A DNA stretch of 18,066 nt from JBLMYQ01 sp050260055 (GTDB taxonomy: Bacteria; Bacillota; Clostridia; Acetivibrionales; UBA4821): assembly GCA_050260055.1 (NCBI GenBank), contig JBLNBO010000031.1, positions 1 to 18,066 on the forward strand, written 5' to 3'. The translations under genes and the position numbers were made by a program. Of the stretch, positions 7,318-13,835 are shown piece by piece. Position 1 is the first letter of the stretch. Each line of letters starts with the position of its first letter. The notes beneath the pieces are model-generated. The model was not told the DNA's origin. It was given only the letters and a program-made list of their open reading frames with translations, and made no database searches.

Positions 7318-7590
7318 ATGGGAAACGATTATGTTAGTATTTTGATGATTATTGTAATTTTTGTGTTGTTTTATGTTACAGTTATGATGCCGCAAAGAAA
7401 AAGGGATAAGCAGATTCAAAGCATGCAGGGTTCTGTAAAAGTAGGAGATGAAATTGTTACTTTTGCGGGAATGCTTGGAAGAATAATAAATATCAGCAAT
7501 GATGTTATTACTGTTGAAACTGGTCCAGAGAAGACAAAGATAAATCTTTATAAATGGGCAATAAAAGAAACAATTGTAAAAAACAAATAA
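7318..7590 (+). CDS. yajC: Preprotein translocase accessory subunit YajC
   Basis: This 90-residue protein has one N-terminal membrane helix (about residues 7-25, ending MMPQRKRDKQ) and a small cytosolic domain with SVKVGDEIVTFAGMLGRI, the YajC signature. YajC associates with SecDF/SecYEG in protein export. The gene starts 2 bases after tgt, behind GAAGGGAG. The tgt-yajC pair is common in bacteria; secD and secF, often next, are not here. A hairpin (7595-7615) just after the stop lacks a U-run and is unlikely to be a full terminator. Confidence 0.92.
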   Translation: MGNDYVSILMIIVIFVLFYVTVMMPQRKRDKQIQSMQGSVKVGDEIVTFAGMLGRIINISNDVITVETGPEKTKINLYKWAIKETIVKNK

Positions 7591-7675
7591 TTTGCAGGTA
7601 ATAATATTACCCCTGTAAAAATATACTTTGATTAGAAACAGGTTTCTACAATTGAAGTTTTGGGGTGATATTATT

Positions 7676-8080
7676 ATGAAAAAGTATAACGACAAGATGG
7701 TCGCTGAAGGCGGAAACAGTATTTTGTCTATCCTTAAAGGTGTAGGATTATCCTATATTATGACTCTTGCTATTTTTCTGATTGTTGCATTATTTCTTTG
7801 CTTTACTGAATTTCCTGAAACAATGATAGGCTCTGCAGTTGTAGTAACTACAATAATAAGCATAATGTTTGGTGGAACCTGTGTAGCAAGAAAGGCGCGC
7901 ACTCACGGATGGCTAAATGGAGCGATAGCTGGATTGACCTATATGGTTATCTTGTATGTCCTGAGCAGTTTTACAGGAAAAGGATTTGGAATCAGTCAAT
8001 ATATCATTATTATGATGCTTGTTGGAATTGCTGCTGGTGCAGTCGGCGGCATAGTCGGAATCAATTTAAAAAAGCGATAA
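7676..8080 (+). CDS. TIGR04086-type four-helix membrane protein
   Basis: The open frame begins at 7628, but GGGGTGAT (7662-7669) points to ATG 7676, giving 134 residues. The protein is strongly hydrophobic with about four membrane helices (roughly 23-43, 49-71, 79-98 and 108-130), small-residue-rich (GTCVARKARTHGW between helices 2 and 3, and AAGAVGGIVG in the last helix), ending in LKKR. This layout fits the TIGR04086 family of clostridial and bacillar membrane proteins, of unknown function. It sits between yajC and the SCIFF gene; I recall this arrangement as common in Clostridia, so a functional tie is possible but unproven. An inverted repeat lies at 7633-7648 in its upstream region. Confidence 0.75.
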   Translation: MKKYNDKMVAEGGNSILSILKGVGLSYIMTLAIFLIVALFLCFTEFPETMIGSAVVVTTIISIMFGGTCVARKARTHGWLNGAIAGLTYMVILYVLSSFTGKGFGISQYIIIMMLVGIAAGAVGGIVGINLKKR

Positions 8081-8106
8081 AAAATATTTTAAAAAAATTT
8101 TGCTTA

Positions 8107-8115
8107 TGGTATAAT
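8107..8115 (+). promoter_or_regulatory. Extended -10 promoter of the SCIFF gene
   Basis: TGGTATAAT (8107-8115) is a perfect extended -10 element. At the -35 distance there is only an A/T run with no good TTGACA match, which extended -10 promoters tolerate. The start would be near 8121-8123, at the foot of the first leader hairpin. Confidence 0.6.
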
Positions 8116-8121
8116 AACTCC

Positions 8122-8266
8122 AGGTTTATCCGTAGGATAACCTTTATAAGATTCATTGGGTTACATAAGAATGATAATAATTTCTATGCTATTAGGCAAT
8201 AACTTAGAAATTATAAGTTAAACGACCCCCTGAATCCAAGAACTCTGTTTATAAGGGGGGATTATA
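8122..8266 (+). promoter_or_regulatory. Structured 5' leader of the SCIFF gene with a masked ribosome site
   Basis: The leader of about 145 nt holds three consecutive hairpins. The first is AGGTTTATCC (8122-8131) with GGATAACCT (8135-8143), one bulged T and a GTA loop. The second is a perfect 10-bp stem, ATAATTTCTA (8177-8186) with TAGAAATTAT (8205-8214). The third is CCCCCT (8226-8231) with AGGGGG (8254-8259). The last stem covers the only ribosome site of the peptide gene, the GGGGGG at 8255-8260, six bases before the GTG. The pairing is seen in the sequence. That it controls translation is inference. The fold does not match any riboswitch I know. Confidence 0.6.
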
Positions 8267-8404
8267 GTGAAACACATAAAAACATTAAATAAAAAAGTAA
8301 CGTTAAATGTAAAAAAAGGCGGCTGCGGTGAGTGCCAAGCATCATGCCAATCAGCGTGTAAAACATCATGTACGGTTGGAAACCAAGCTTGTGAAAGAAA
8401 ATAA
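8267..8404 (+). CDS. scfA: SCIFF precursor peptide (six cysteines in forty-five residues)
   Basis: This gene is a ribosomally made peptide precursor of the ranthipeptide (gamma-thioether sactipeptide-like) class. From GTG 8267 to TAA 8404 it encodes exactly 45 residues with exactly six cysteines, at positions 20, 23, 27, 31, 35 and 42, the definition of SCIFF. Residues 1-17 are a basic leader (MKHIKTLNKKVTLNVKK) with the conserved HIKTLN start; the Cys region is rich in Gly, Ser, Thr and Ala acceptors. The GTG start is fixed by GGGGGG six bases upstream, which is itself held in a hairpin. The gene is followed at once by a strong hairpin and then by its maturase. The family's crosslinked product is proposed in some clostridia to act in signalling; its role here is unknown. 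Confidence 0.95.
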   Translation: MKHIKTLNKKVTLNVKKGGCGECQASCQSACKTSCTVGNQACERK

Positions 8405-8451
8405 ATATTACATAAAAACGGCGGGTTATCCCGCCGTTTTTATGTAATATT
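8404..8451 (+). terminator. Very strong bidirectional-type terminator between scfA and scfB
   Basis: A perfect 22-bp stem (8404-8425 with 8430-8451) closes on a TTAT loop. The stem holds a GC core (CGGCGGG/CCCGCCG) with A-runs on the left and T-runs on the right. It begins at the last base of the scfA stop codon. No promoter is evident in the 32 bases before scfB, so the maturase probably depends on read-through past it. Confidence 0.9.
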
Positions 8452-8483
8452 AGTTATATATAGTATAAAGGGAGTTTGATATA

Positions 8484-9830
8484 ATGATACATAAATTTAC
8501 GCAAAATGGAACTAATATTGCTGTTGATGTATACAGCGGAGCAGTTCATGTACTTGATGATACTGCATATGAAGTTTTAAATTACTTTGAGAATCTAGAC
8601 CATGAGTCTATTATTGAACGATTATCGGACAAGTATTCAAGTGGTGAGATTGTTGAAGCTTTAAACGAATTAGAGTATTTAAAAGAGCAAGGCTTGCTAT
8701 TCTCAGAAAATCCATATGAGGAATTTAATATAAATAAAGAACAAAAACCTGTTGTAAAGGCCTTATGCCTTCATGCTGCTCATGATTGCAACCTTAGATG
8801 CGAATACTGCTTTGCTTCTACAGGAGATTTTGGTCATTCAAGAGGGTTAATGCCTCTTGAAACAGCAAAAAAAACTATTGATTTTCTGCTTGCAAATTCG
8901 GGAGCGAGAAAAAACTTAGAAGTTGATTTTTTCGGCGGAGAACCGCTAATGAATTTTGAGGTAGTAAAAGAAACGGTAAGATATGGGCGGGAAAGAGAAA
9001 AAGAGTTAGGGAAAAACATAAGATTCACTCTTACTACAAATGGAATGCTTTTGAATGAGGAAGTCATGGAATTTGTTAATGAAAATATGAGCAATCTTGT
9101 TTTAAGTATAGATGGAAGACAAGAAGTCAATGATAGAGTAAGATGCAGAATTGATGGCACTGGGACATACAATCATATACTGCCTCGTATTAAGGCTGCT
9201 GCTGATTCAAGGAACCAGGAAAAATATTATGTAAGAGGAACCTTTACTAGGCATAACCTTGATTTTGCAGAAGATGTTCTTCATCTGGCGGATTTAGGCT
9301 TTAAGCAGGTTTCTGTTGAACCAGTGGTAGCATCGGCTGATAAGAATTATGCTCTTAGAAACGAGGATGTAGAAACAGTCTGTAAAGAATATGAGAAGTT
9401 AGCTGCGGAATTTATCAATAGATATAAAAATGGAAAAGGATTTAACTTTTTTCATTTTCAGCTAGAATTGGATGAGGGGCCTTGCATATCCAAGAGACTA
9501 AAAGGCTGTGGTGCGGGAGACGAGTATCTTGCGGTTACTCCTGAAGGAGAAATATATCCATGTCATCAGTTTGTGGGAAATGAAAAGTTCCTTATTGGAA
9601 ATGTTAATGATGGAATACTGAAAGAAGAAATAAGAGAAGTATTTAAAGGCTCAAATATATTTACAAAGGAAAAATGTAAGGAATGCTGGTGCAAATTCTA
9701 TTGCAGCGGGGGTTGTGCGGCAAACGCATGGATGTATAATAAGGATGTTAATATTCCTTACGAATTGGGATGCGAACTGCAAAAAAAGAGGGTTGAATGT
9801 GCTTTGGTAGTTAAAGCGGCCTTGTTATAA
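8484..9830 (+). CDS. scfB: SCIFF radical SAM/SPASM maturase (thioether-forming)
   Basis: This enzyme uses S-adenosylmethionine radicals to join cysteine sulfurs of the SCIFF peptide to residues in the same chain. It is 448 residues long. Residues 1-90 form a RiPP-recognition-like region (PqqD-type; VLDDTAYEVLNYFE is typical) that should bind the peptide leader. The radical SAM cluster motif CxxxCxxC is Cys102, Cys106, Cys109, and GGEP is at 151-154. The C-terminal SPASM domain has Cys334, 342, 360, 398, 401, 403, 407, 411 and 430, enough for two auxiliary [4Fe-4S] clusters. AGGGAGT lies eight bases before the ATG. It is separated from its substrate gene by a strong hairpin. CteB of Clostridium thermocellum is the best-studied relative. 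Confidence 0.93.
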   Translation: MIHKFTQNGTNIAVDVYSGAVHVLDDTAYEVLNYFENLDHESIIERLSDKYSSGEIVEALNELEYLKEQGLLFSENPYEEFNINKEQKPVVKALCLHAAHDCNLRCEYCFASTGDFGHSRGLMPLETAKKTIDFLLANSGARKNLEVDFFGGEPLMNFEVVKETVRYGREREKELGKNIRFTLTTNGMLLNEEVMEFVNENMSNLVLSIDGRQEVNDRVRCRIDGTGTYNHILPRIKAAADSRNQEKYYVRGTFTRHNLDFAEDVLHLADLGFKQVSVEPVVASADKNYALRNEDVETVCKEYEKLAAEFINRYKNGKGFNFFHFQLELDEGPCISKRLKGCGAGDEYLAVTPEGEIYPCHQFVGNEKFLIGNVNDGILKEEIREVFKGSNIFTKEKCKECWCKFYCSGGCAANAWMYNKDVNIPYELGCELQKKRVECALVVKAALL

Positions 9831-9916
9831 TTTGCTTATTTCATTTCTTAAAAAGAATGGAATTCAATATATGTAGTAGATATATTTATTGCGTTAATTA
9901 GAAATCGAGGTGCTAT

Positions 9917-10375
9917 ATGAACATTCATATTAATGACAAAAAGGACATTGATAAATGTCTTGATATAATGAAATCACTTCCTGAGTTTTTTAATCAACAT
10001 GGATTAGAATTATTTCAGGAAGATGTGCTTGTTGATGAATTAATTACTATCGAAGAAGATGGGATACTTTATGGATTTGTTACACTGAAGGATAAATTCG
10101 AAAATGCTTCTGAAATTAGCTGGATGGCTGTTAAGAAAGAATTGCAAAGGAAAGGCATAGGTTCAAGGCTTATTTTAGAAAGCATAAAAAATGCACAACA
10201 GTCTGGGAAAAAAATTCTAATGGTTAAAACCTTAGCGGAAACAATTGAATACGAGCCTTATAATAAAACAAGGGCCTTTTATGAGAAAAATGGATTTTTA
10301 CCTTTAGAAATAATCAAAGATTATCCCGAATGGGGCCCGGAACATGATTGTAAGATATACATAAAAATAATATAG
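9917..10375 (+). CDS. GNAT-family N-acetyltransferase
   Basis: This 152-residue single-domain protein has the acetyl-CoA-binding motif A in VKKELQRKGIGSRLI (about residues 75-89, QRKGIG being the Q/RxxGxG turn) and the C-terminal KTRAFYEKNGF helix-turn (around 117-127) typical of GNAT enzymes. The substrate cannot be inferred. The ATG follows a GAGGTG ribosome site. It sits downstream of the SCIFF maturase after an 86-base gap with only a weak hairpin, and 17 bases before the carbonic anhydrase-like gene with which it is probably co-transcribed. A role in SCIFF modification cannot be excluded but nothing in the sequence points to it. Confidence 0.85.
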   Translation: MNIHINDKKDIDKCLDIMKSLPEFFNQHGLELFQEDVLVDELITIEEDGILYGFVTLKDKFENASEISWMAVKKELQRKGIGSRLILESIKNAQQSGKKILMVKTLAETIEYEPYNKTRAFYEKNGFLPLEIIKDYPEWGPEHDCKIYIKII

Positions 10376-10392
10376 GCAAGATAGGAGAAATT

Positions 10393-10899
10393 ATGATTGA
10401 TAAAAGCAAATACGGGAATTTCAAACAAAACATTTCACCTGAAAGCTATATTGCTCCAGGTGTAGTTATTGTAGGCAATGTGACTATAGAAGAAAACTCT
10501 AGTATATGGTATAATAGCGTTGTGAGAGGCGATGTTGCCCCTGTCAGAATTGGTTCGAATTCAAATATCCAAGAAAGTTGCGTTATTCATACAAATTGGA
10601 ATATTGAAACCGTAATTGGCAATTACGTTACTGTTGGTCATGGAGCAATCCTTCATGGGTGCAAAATAGGAAATAATACACTAATTGGAATGGGAGCAAT
10701 TGTTTTAGATGACACTGAAATTGGCAAGAACTGCATAATAGGGGCAGGTACCTTGATTACACAGCATAAAAAGATTCCTGATGGCTCAATGGTTTATGGA
10801 AATCCGTTTAAAATAATAAGACAGCTTACGCAAGAAGAAATTGATGGTTTAACTAGACAGGCAGAAGACTATATTTTTTTTGCAAAAACGCTTTTTTAA
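10393..10899 (+). CDS. Gamma-class carbonic anhydrase-like hexapeptide-repeat protein
   Basis: This 168-residue left-handed beta-helix protein is built from hexapeptide repeats (for example VVIVGNVTIEENSSIWYN and IGNNTLIGMGAIVLDDTEIG). The three zinc-binding histidines of the YrdA/CamH group are in place: His66 in CVIHT, and His83 and His88 in VGHGAILHGC. Such proteins form trimers with the metal at subunit interfaces. Some are active carbonic anhydrases, others have no proven activity. The start is supported by AGGAGAAATT before ATG. The neighbours (GNAT upstream, HD hydrolase downstream behind about 100 AT-rich bases) do not fix the physiological role. Confidence 0.88.
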   Translation: MIDKSKYGNFKQNISPESYIAPGVVIVGNVTIEENSSIWYNSVVRGDVAPVRIGSNSNIQESCVIHTNWNIETVIGNYVTVGHGAILHGCKIGNNTLIGMGAIVLDDTEIGKNCIIGAGTLITQHKKIPDGSMVYGNPFKIIRQLTQEEIDGLTRQAEDYIFFAKTLF

Positions 10900-10998
10900 G
10901 ATATTTATAAAAATAGTATAAAAAAATTAATATTTATAAACAAAAACAATACAAAATGTATAATCTATTTATTATAATTAATATAAGGAGTCAGATTA

Positions 10999-11661
10999 TT
11001 GAGTATTACAGTTAAGGAAGTAAAAGAAGATAAAGAAGTTAAAACACTGCTGGAGTTTGGACAGAAACACTTGGATGAACTTAGTTTTACTGAGCATTCA
11101 TATAGACATGCCGAGATTGTATCAAGAGTCGCAGGCTATATATTAAAAGAAATTGGCGGAAGCCAACGTGAAATCGAACTTGCAGAAATTGCGGGGTATG
11201 TTCACGATGTAGGCAATTCAGTTAATAGGAACGACCATCCAAACACAGGGGCAATTCTTGCATATAATATTTTATTGAGGATGGGTATGGATTTGGAGGA
11301 AGCTGTTCAGATTATGACTGCAATCGGTAATCATGATGAACAGGCTGGTTCGGCAGTAAGTAGAATATCAGCGGCTTTAATTATTGCAGACAAATCCGAC
11401 GTTCACAGAACAAGGGTCAGGAATACTGATTTTGCAACATTCGATATTCATGACCGTGTAAATTATGCTGTTGAGAAATCCGAAGTAAAGGTTGATACCT
11501 CTAGGAAGGTTATTTCGCTGAATCTAACTATTGATACTACTATTTGCCGTTTAATGGAGTATTTCGAAATCTTTCTGATTAGAATGATGATGAACAGAAG
11601 AGCTGCGACATTTTTGGGTTATACCTTTGAACTAATTGCAAATCAAACAAAACTTCTGTAG
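10999..11661 (+). CDS. HD-domain metal-dependent phosphohydrolase
   Basis: The 220-residue protein starts at a TTG eight bases after a clean AAGGAG. The HD-superfamily metal and phosphate ligands appear in order: His33/His37 in EHSYRHAEIV, the His69-Asp70 doublet in AGYVHDVGN, His80 in NDHPNTG, His112 in GNHDE and Asp131 in IIADKSDVHRTRVR. The HD core (about 30-140) is followed by a C-terminal alpha/beta region ending in an amphipathic helix. The extra histidines resemble two-metal HD proteins acting on nucleotides, but substrate and pathway cannot be read. The gene is flanked by AT-rich gaps and is probably transcribed alone; TATAAT boxes at 10959 and 10973 lack good -35 partners. Confidence 0.85.
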   Translation: MSITVKEVKEDKEVKTLLEFGQKHLDELSFTEHSYRHAEIVSRVAGYILKEIGGSQREIELAEIAGYVHDVGNSVNRNDHPNTGAILAYNILLRMGMDLEEAVQIMTAIGNHDEQAGSAVSRISAALIIADKSDVHRTRVRNTDFATFDIHDRVNYAVEKSEVKVDTSRKVISLNLTIDTTICRLMEYFEIFLIRMMMNRRAATFLGYTFELIANQTKLL

Positions 11662-11717
11662 AATCTTATATATCCTTCAATTTATTCTTTTTTATAATTA
11701 ATATATAATATTTTAGG

Positions 11718-12284
11718 GTGATAAATATTAAGAAGATTGTAAAATTTATTTCAGTAAGTTGTATCGCTTTCGGATTAATATTTGTTGGGGCTAACTTGTT
11801 CCCCAAAAATGAAAAATTATTGGACTTAACAGAATTTAATAACTCACCTGAACAGCCGATAAGGTCTGAGTTTTGCAGGGTAATCAGGATTATTGATGGT
11901 GATACTATAGTAGTTAATAATGGTTCTAAAAATGAGAAAGTAAGGTTTATCGGGATTAATACTCCTGAAACTGTAGACCCTAAAAGTCCAATTGAGAGAT
12001 ATGGGAAAGAAGCTTCTGCTTTTACCAGGAGAATGCTAGAAGGAAAGAAAGTTAGATTAGAGTATGATATCCAGCAGAGAGACAAATATTTAAGGCTTCT
12101 TGCATATGTTTATCTTGAAAATGGGCAAATGTTTAATAGGATGCTGGTTGAAGAGGGATACGCACAGGCTATGACTGTTCCTCCTAACATTAAGTATCAA
12201 CAAGACTTTATCAGGCTTGAAAGAAAGGCTAGAGAGAATAATAAAGGCTTGTGGAACTCACCCCCTGCCCCTCTCTTAAAATAG
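11718..12284 (+). CDS. Thermonuclease (SNase)-like protein, exported or membrane-anchored
   Basis: The protein is up to 188 residues. A positively charged start and a hydrophobic helix (about 10-27) form a signal or anchor segment. An SNase domain follows (about 52-182) with the staphylococcal nuclease active-site set: Asp60/Asp62 in IIDGDT, Arg76 in VRFIGI, Thr82 and Glu84 in NTPET, and Arg126 in DKYLRLLAY. Asn81 replaces the calcium-ligand aspartate 40, a change I recall as common in Firmicutes relatives. It should cut DNA and RNA outside the membrane. The start is unclear: GTG 11718 lies inside the ribosome-site-like AGGGTGAT, so translation may begin at a nearby ATT (11727). The last codons (SPPAPLLK and stop) are encoded by a palindromic repeat. 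Confidence 0.85.
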   Translation: MINIKKIVKFISVSCIAFGLIFVGANLFPKNEKLLDLTEFNNSPEQPIRSEFCRVIRIIDGDTIVVNNGSKNEKVRFIGINTPETVDPKSPIERYGKEASAFTRRMLEGKKVRLEYDIQQRDKYLRLLAYVYLENGQMFNRMLVEEGYAQAMTVPPNIKYQQDFIRLERKARENNKGLWNSPPAPLLK

Positions 12285-12293
12285 AGGGGAGTT
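12256..12293 (+). repeat. Short C/G-rich palindromic repeat at the 3' end of the nuclease gene
   Basis: CCCCTCT (12268-12274) pairs with AGAGGGG (12283-12289), and AACT (12256-12259) with AGTT (12290-12293), across a CACCCCCTG internal loop. The C-run composition is unlike the AT-rich neighbourhood. The element supplies the final codons and the TAG stop of the nuclease. There is no U-run, so it is not a standard terminator. It resembles dispersed CCCCTG-CCCCTCT repeats, but copy number cannot be judged from one window. Confidence 0.55.
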
Positions 12294-12321
12294 AGAAATT
12301 TACGAAAGGAAGGATAGACGA

Positions 12322-13773
12322 TTGAGCAACAATGCAAAAGTAAAAGTAAGATTTGCTCCAAGTCCTACGGGACACTTGCATATTGGAGGAGCAAGGACAG
12401 CCCTTTTTAATTATCTATATGCCAAAAGGATGGGAGGAAGTTTCCTACTAAGAATAGAGGATACTGATCTTGAAAGGTCTACCGTAGAATGTGAGAAGGT
12501 TATAATTGATGGGCTAAAATGGTTTGGGATCAACTGGGACGAGGGTATTGAGGTTGGAGGAGATGAGGGGCCGTATCGCTCAACTGAAAGAATAGATATA
12601 TATAAGCCTTATATTGAAAGGCTTTTAAATAATGGGGATGCATACTACTGCTATTGTACCCAGGAAGAGCTTGAGGCTGAAAGACAAGAGCTTATGGCAA
12701 AAGGTGAAATGCCTAGATATCTTGGCCAATGTAGAAATCTTGCTCCCGAGCAGAAGAGAAAATATGAACAAGAGGGAAGAAAACCTACTATAAGGTTTAA
12801 GGTGCCCGAAGGAAAAGTAATTAAGGTTAATGATATAGTAAGAGATACGGTTGAATTTGAAAGCGATGGAATAGGTGATTTTATTATTGTAAAATCAGAT
12901 GGTATACCGGTATATAATTTTGCAGTTGTAATTGATGACTATCTTATGAAAATAACTCATGTTATAAGAGGGGAAGAGCACCTGTCTAATACACCTAGAC
13001 AGATATTAATTTATGAAGCCCTTGGTATAAATGTGCCTGCATTTGCTCATGTTTCTCTTATTCTTGGAAAAGATAGGACAAAAATGAGTAAGAGACATGG
13101 CTCAACTTGGGTTGAACAATATATTGATGCTGGTTATCTTCCAGAAGCATTGATTAATTTTCTTGTTCTTATGGGATGGTCTCCTGGAGAAGAAAGAGAA
13201 ATATTCTCAATGGAGGAACTGGAACAGAGATTTTCTCTTGAAAGAGTTTCCAAGAATCCAGCGGTGTTTGACATAGATAAGCTTAACTGGATGAATGGAC
13301 AATATATTAAGAATACGCCGGTCGAAAGGATTACACAGCTTGCAATTCCGCATCTTATAAAAGCAGGATTTATAAAAGAAAATGAAAAAGTTGACTTGGA
13401 ATGGCTGGAGAAAGTAGTTGGAATAGTTCAGGGGGAACTCTCATTTGTTGGAGAAATCCCAGAAAAGGCAGCAATATTTTTTGATGATAATGTAGAGCCA
13501 AAGGATATAGAAGCGGAAGAAGTAATGAAAATGGAACATGTGCCCGAGTTAGTCAAAGCTTTTAAAAATAAAGTCAGCAGTGTACAAACTATTGATGATG
13601 AGTTTGCTAAGGGAGTTTTCAAGGAAATTCAAAATCAAACAGGTATTAAAGGCAAGAATCTTTACATGCCAATTAGAGTAGCACTTACTGGACAGGTTCA
13701 TGGGCCTGAAATTGTAGAAATTTTAAAAATATTGGGAAGAGAAAAGTTAATTAAAAGATTATCAAAACATTAA
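12322..13773 (+). CDS. gltX: Glutamyl-tRNA synthetase
   Basis: GltX charges tRNA-Glu, and in many bacteria lacking GlnRS also tRNA-Gln, which is then amidated. The 483-residue class I synthetase has the HIGH-type motif in FAPSPTGHLHIGGARTALFN (11-30), the KMSKR signature (254-258) and the insert around CYCTQEELEAERQ. The C-terminal anticodon-binding helical domain is complete. It starts at TTG 12322 behind AAGGAAGGAT; the conserved KVRFAPSPTG falls at the expected distance. It follows the nuclease gene after a palindromic repeat and precedes cheB by 62 bases. Nothing marks it as non-discriminating or discriminating with certainty. Confidence 0.95.
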   Translation: MSNNAKVKVRFAPSPTGHLHIGGARTALFNYLYAKRMGGSFLLRIEDTDLERSTVECEKVIIDGLKWFGINWDEGIEVGGDEGPYRSTERIDIYKPYIERLLNNGDAYYCYCTQEELEAERQELMAKGEMPRYLGQCRNLAPEQKRKYEQEGRKPTIRFKVPEGKVIKVNDIVRDTVEFESDGIGDFIIVKSDGIPVYNFAVVIDDYLMKITHVIRGEEHLSNTPRQILIYEALGINVPAFAHVSLILGKDRTKMSKRHGSTWVEQYIDAGYLPEALINFLVLMGWSPGEEREIFSMEELEQRFSLERVSKNPAVFDIDKLNWMNGQYIKNTPVERITQLAIPHLIKAGFIKENEKVDLEWLEKVVGIVQGELSFVGEIPEKAAIFFDDNVEPKDIEAEEVMKMEHVPELVKAFKNKVSSVQTIDDEFAKGVFKEIQNQTGIKGKNLYMPIRVALTGQVHGPEIVEILKILGREKLIKRLSKH

Positions 13774-13835
13774 ATTATAATTAAGATGAAATTTGACTTT
13801 AATGCACCGAATTACCAATTCAGAGGAGGTATACT

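Noticed and set aside
7595..7615. Terminator after yajC (GGTAAT/ATTACC hairpin)
   Set aside because: The stem is short and AT-rich and is followed by TAAAAATA, not a U-run; it is probably not a terminator.
7297..7695. 132-codon open frame on the minus strand opposite yajC
   Set aside because: It lies across yajC on the other strand, its translation is rich in Phe, Tyr, Asn and Ser without domain pattern, and no ribosome site or promoter supports it.
7909..8202. 97-codon forward frame overlapping the TIGR04086 gene end and the SCIFF leader
   Set aside because: It starts inside the TIGR04086 gene in another frame, is rich in Trp, Cys and Arg without pattern, and runs through the leader hairpins.
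11666..12085. 139-codon open frame on the minus strand across the nuclease gene
   Set aside because: The forward SNase domain has all catalytic residues; the reverse frame is a shadow.
13787..13812. Sigma-D (flagellar) promoter before cheB, TGAA with ACCGAATT
   Set aside because: Neither box matches TAAA/GCCGATAA well; kept only as a note.
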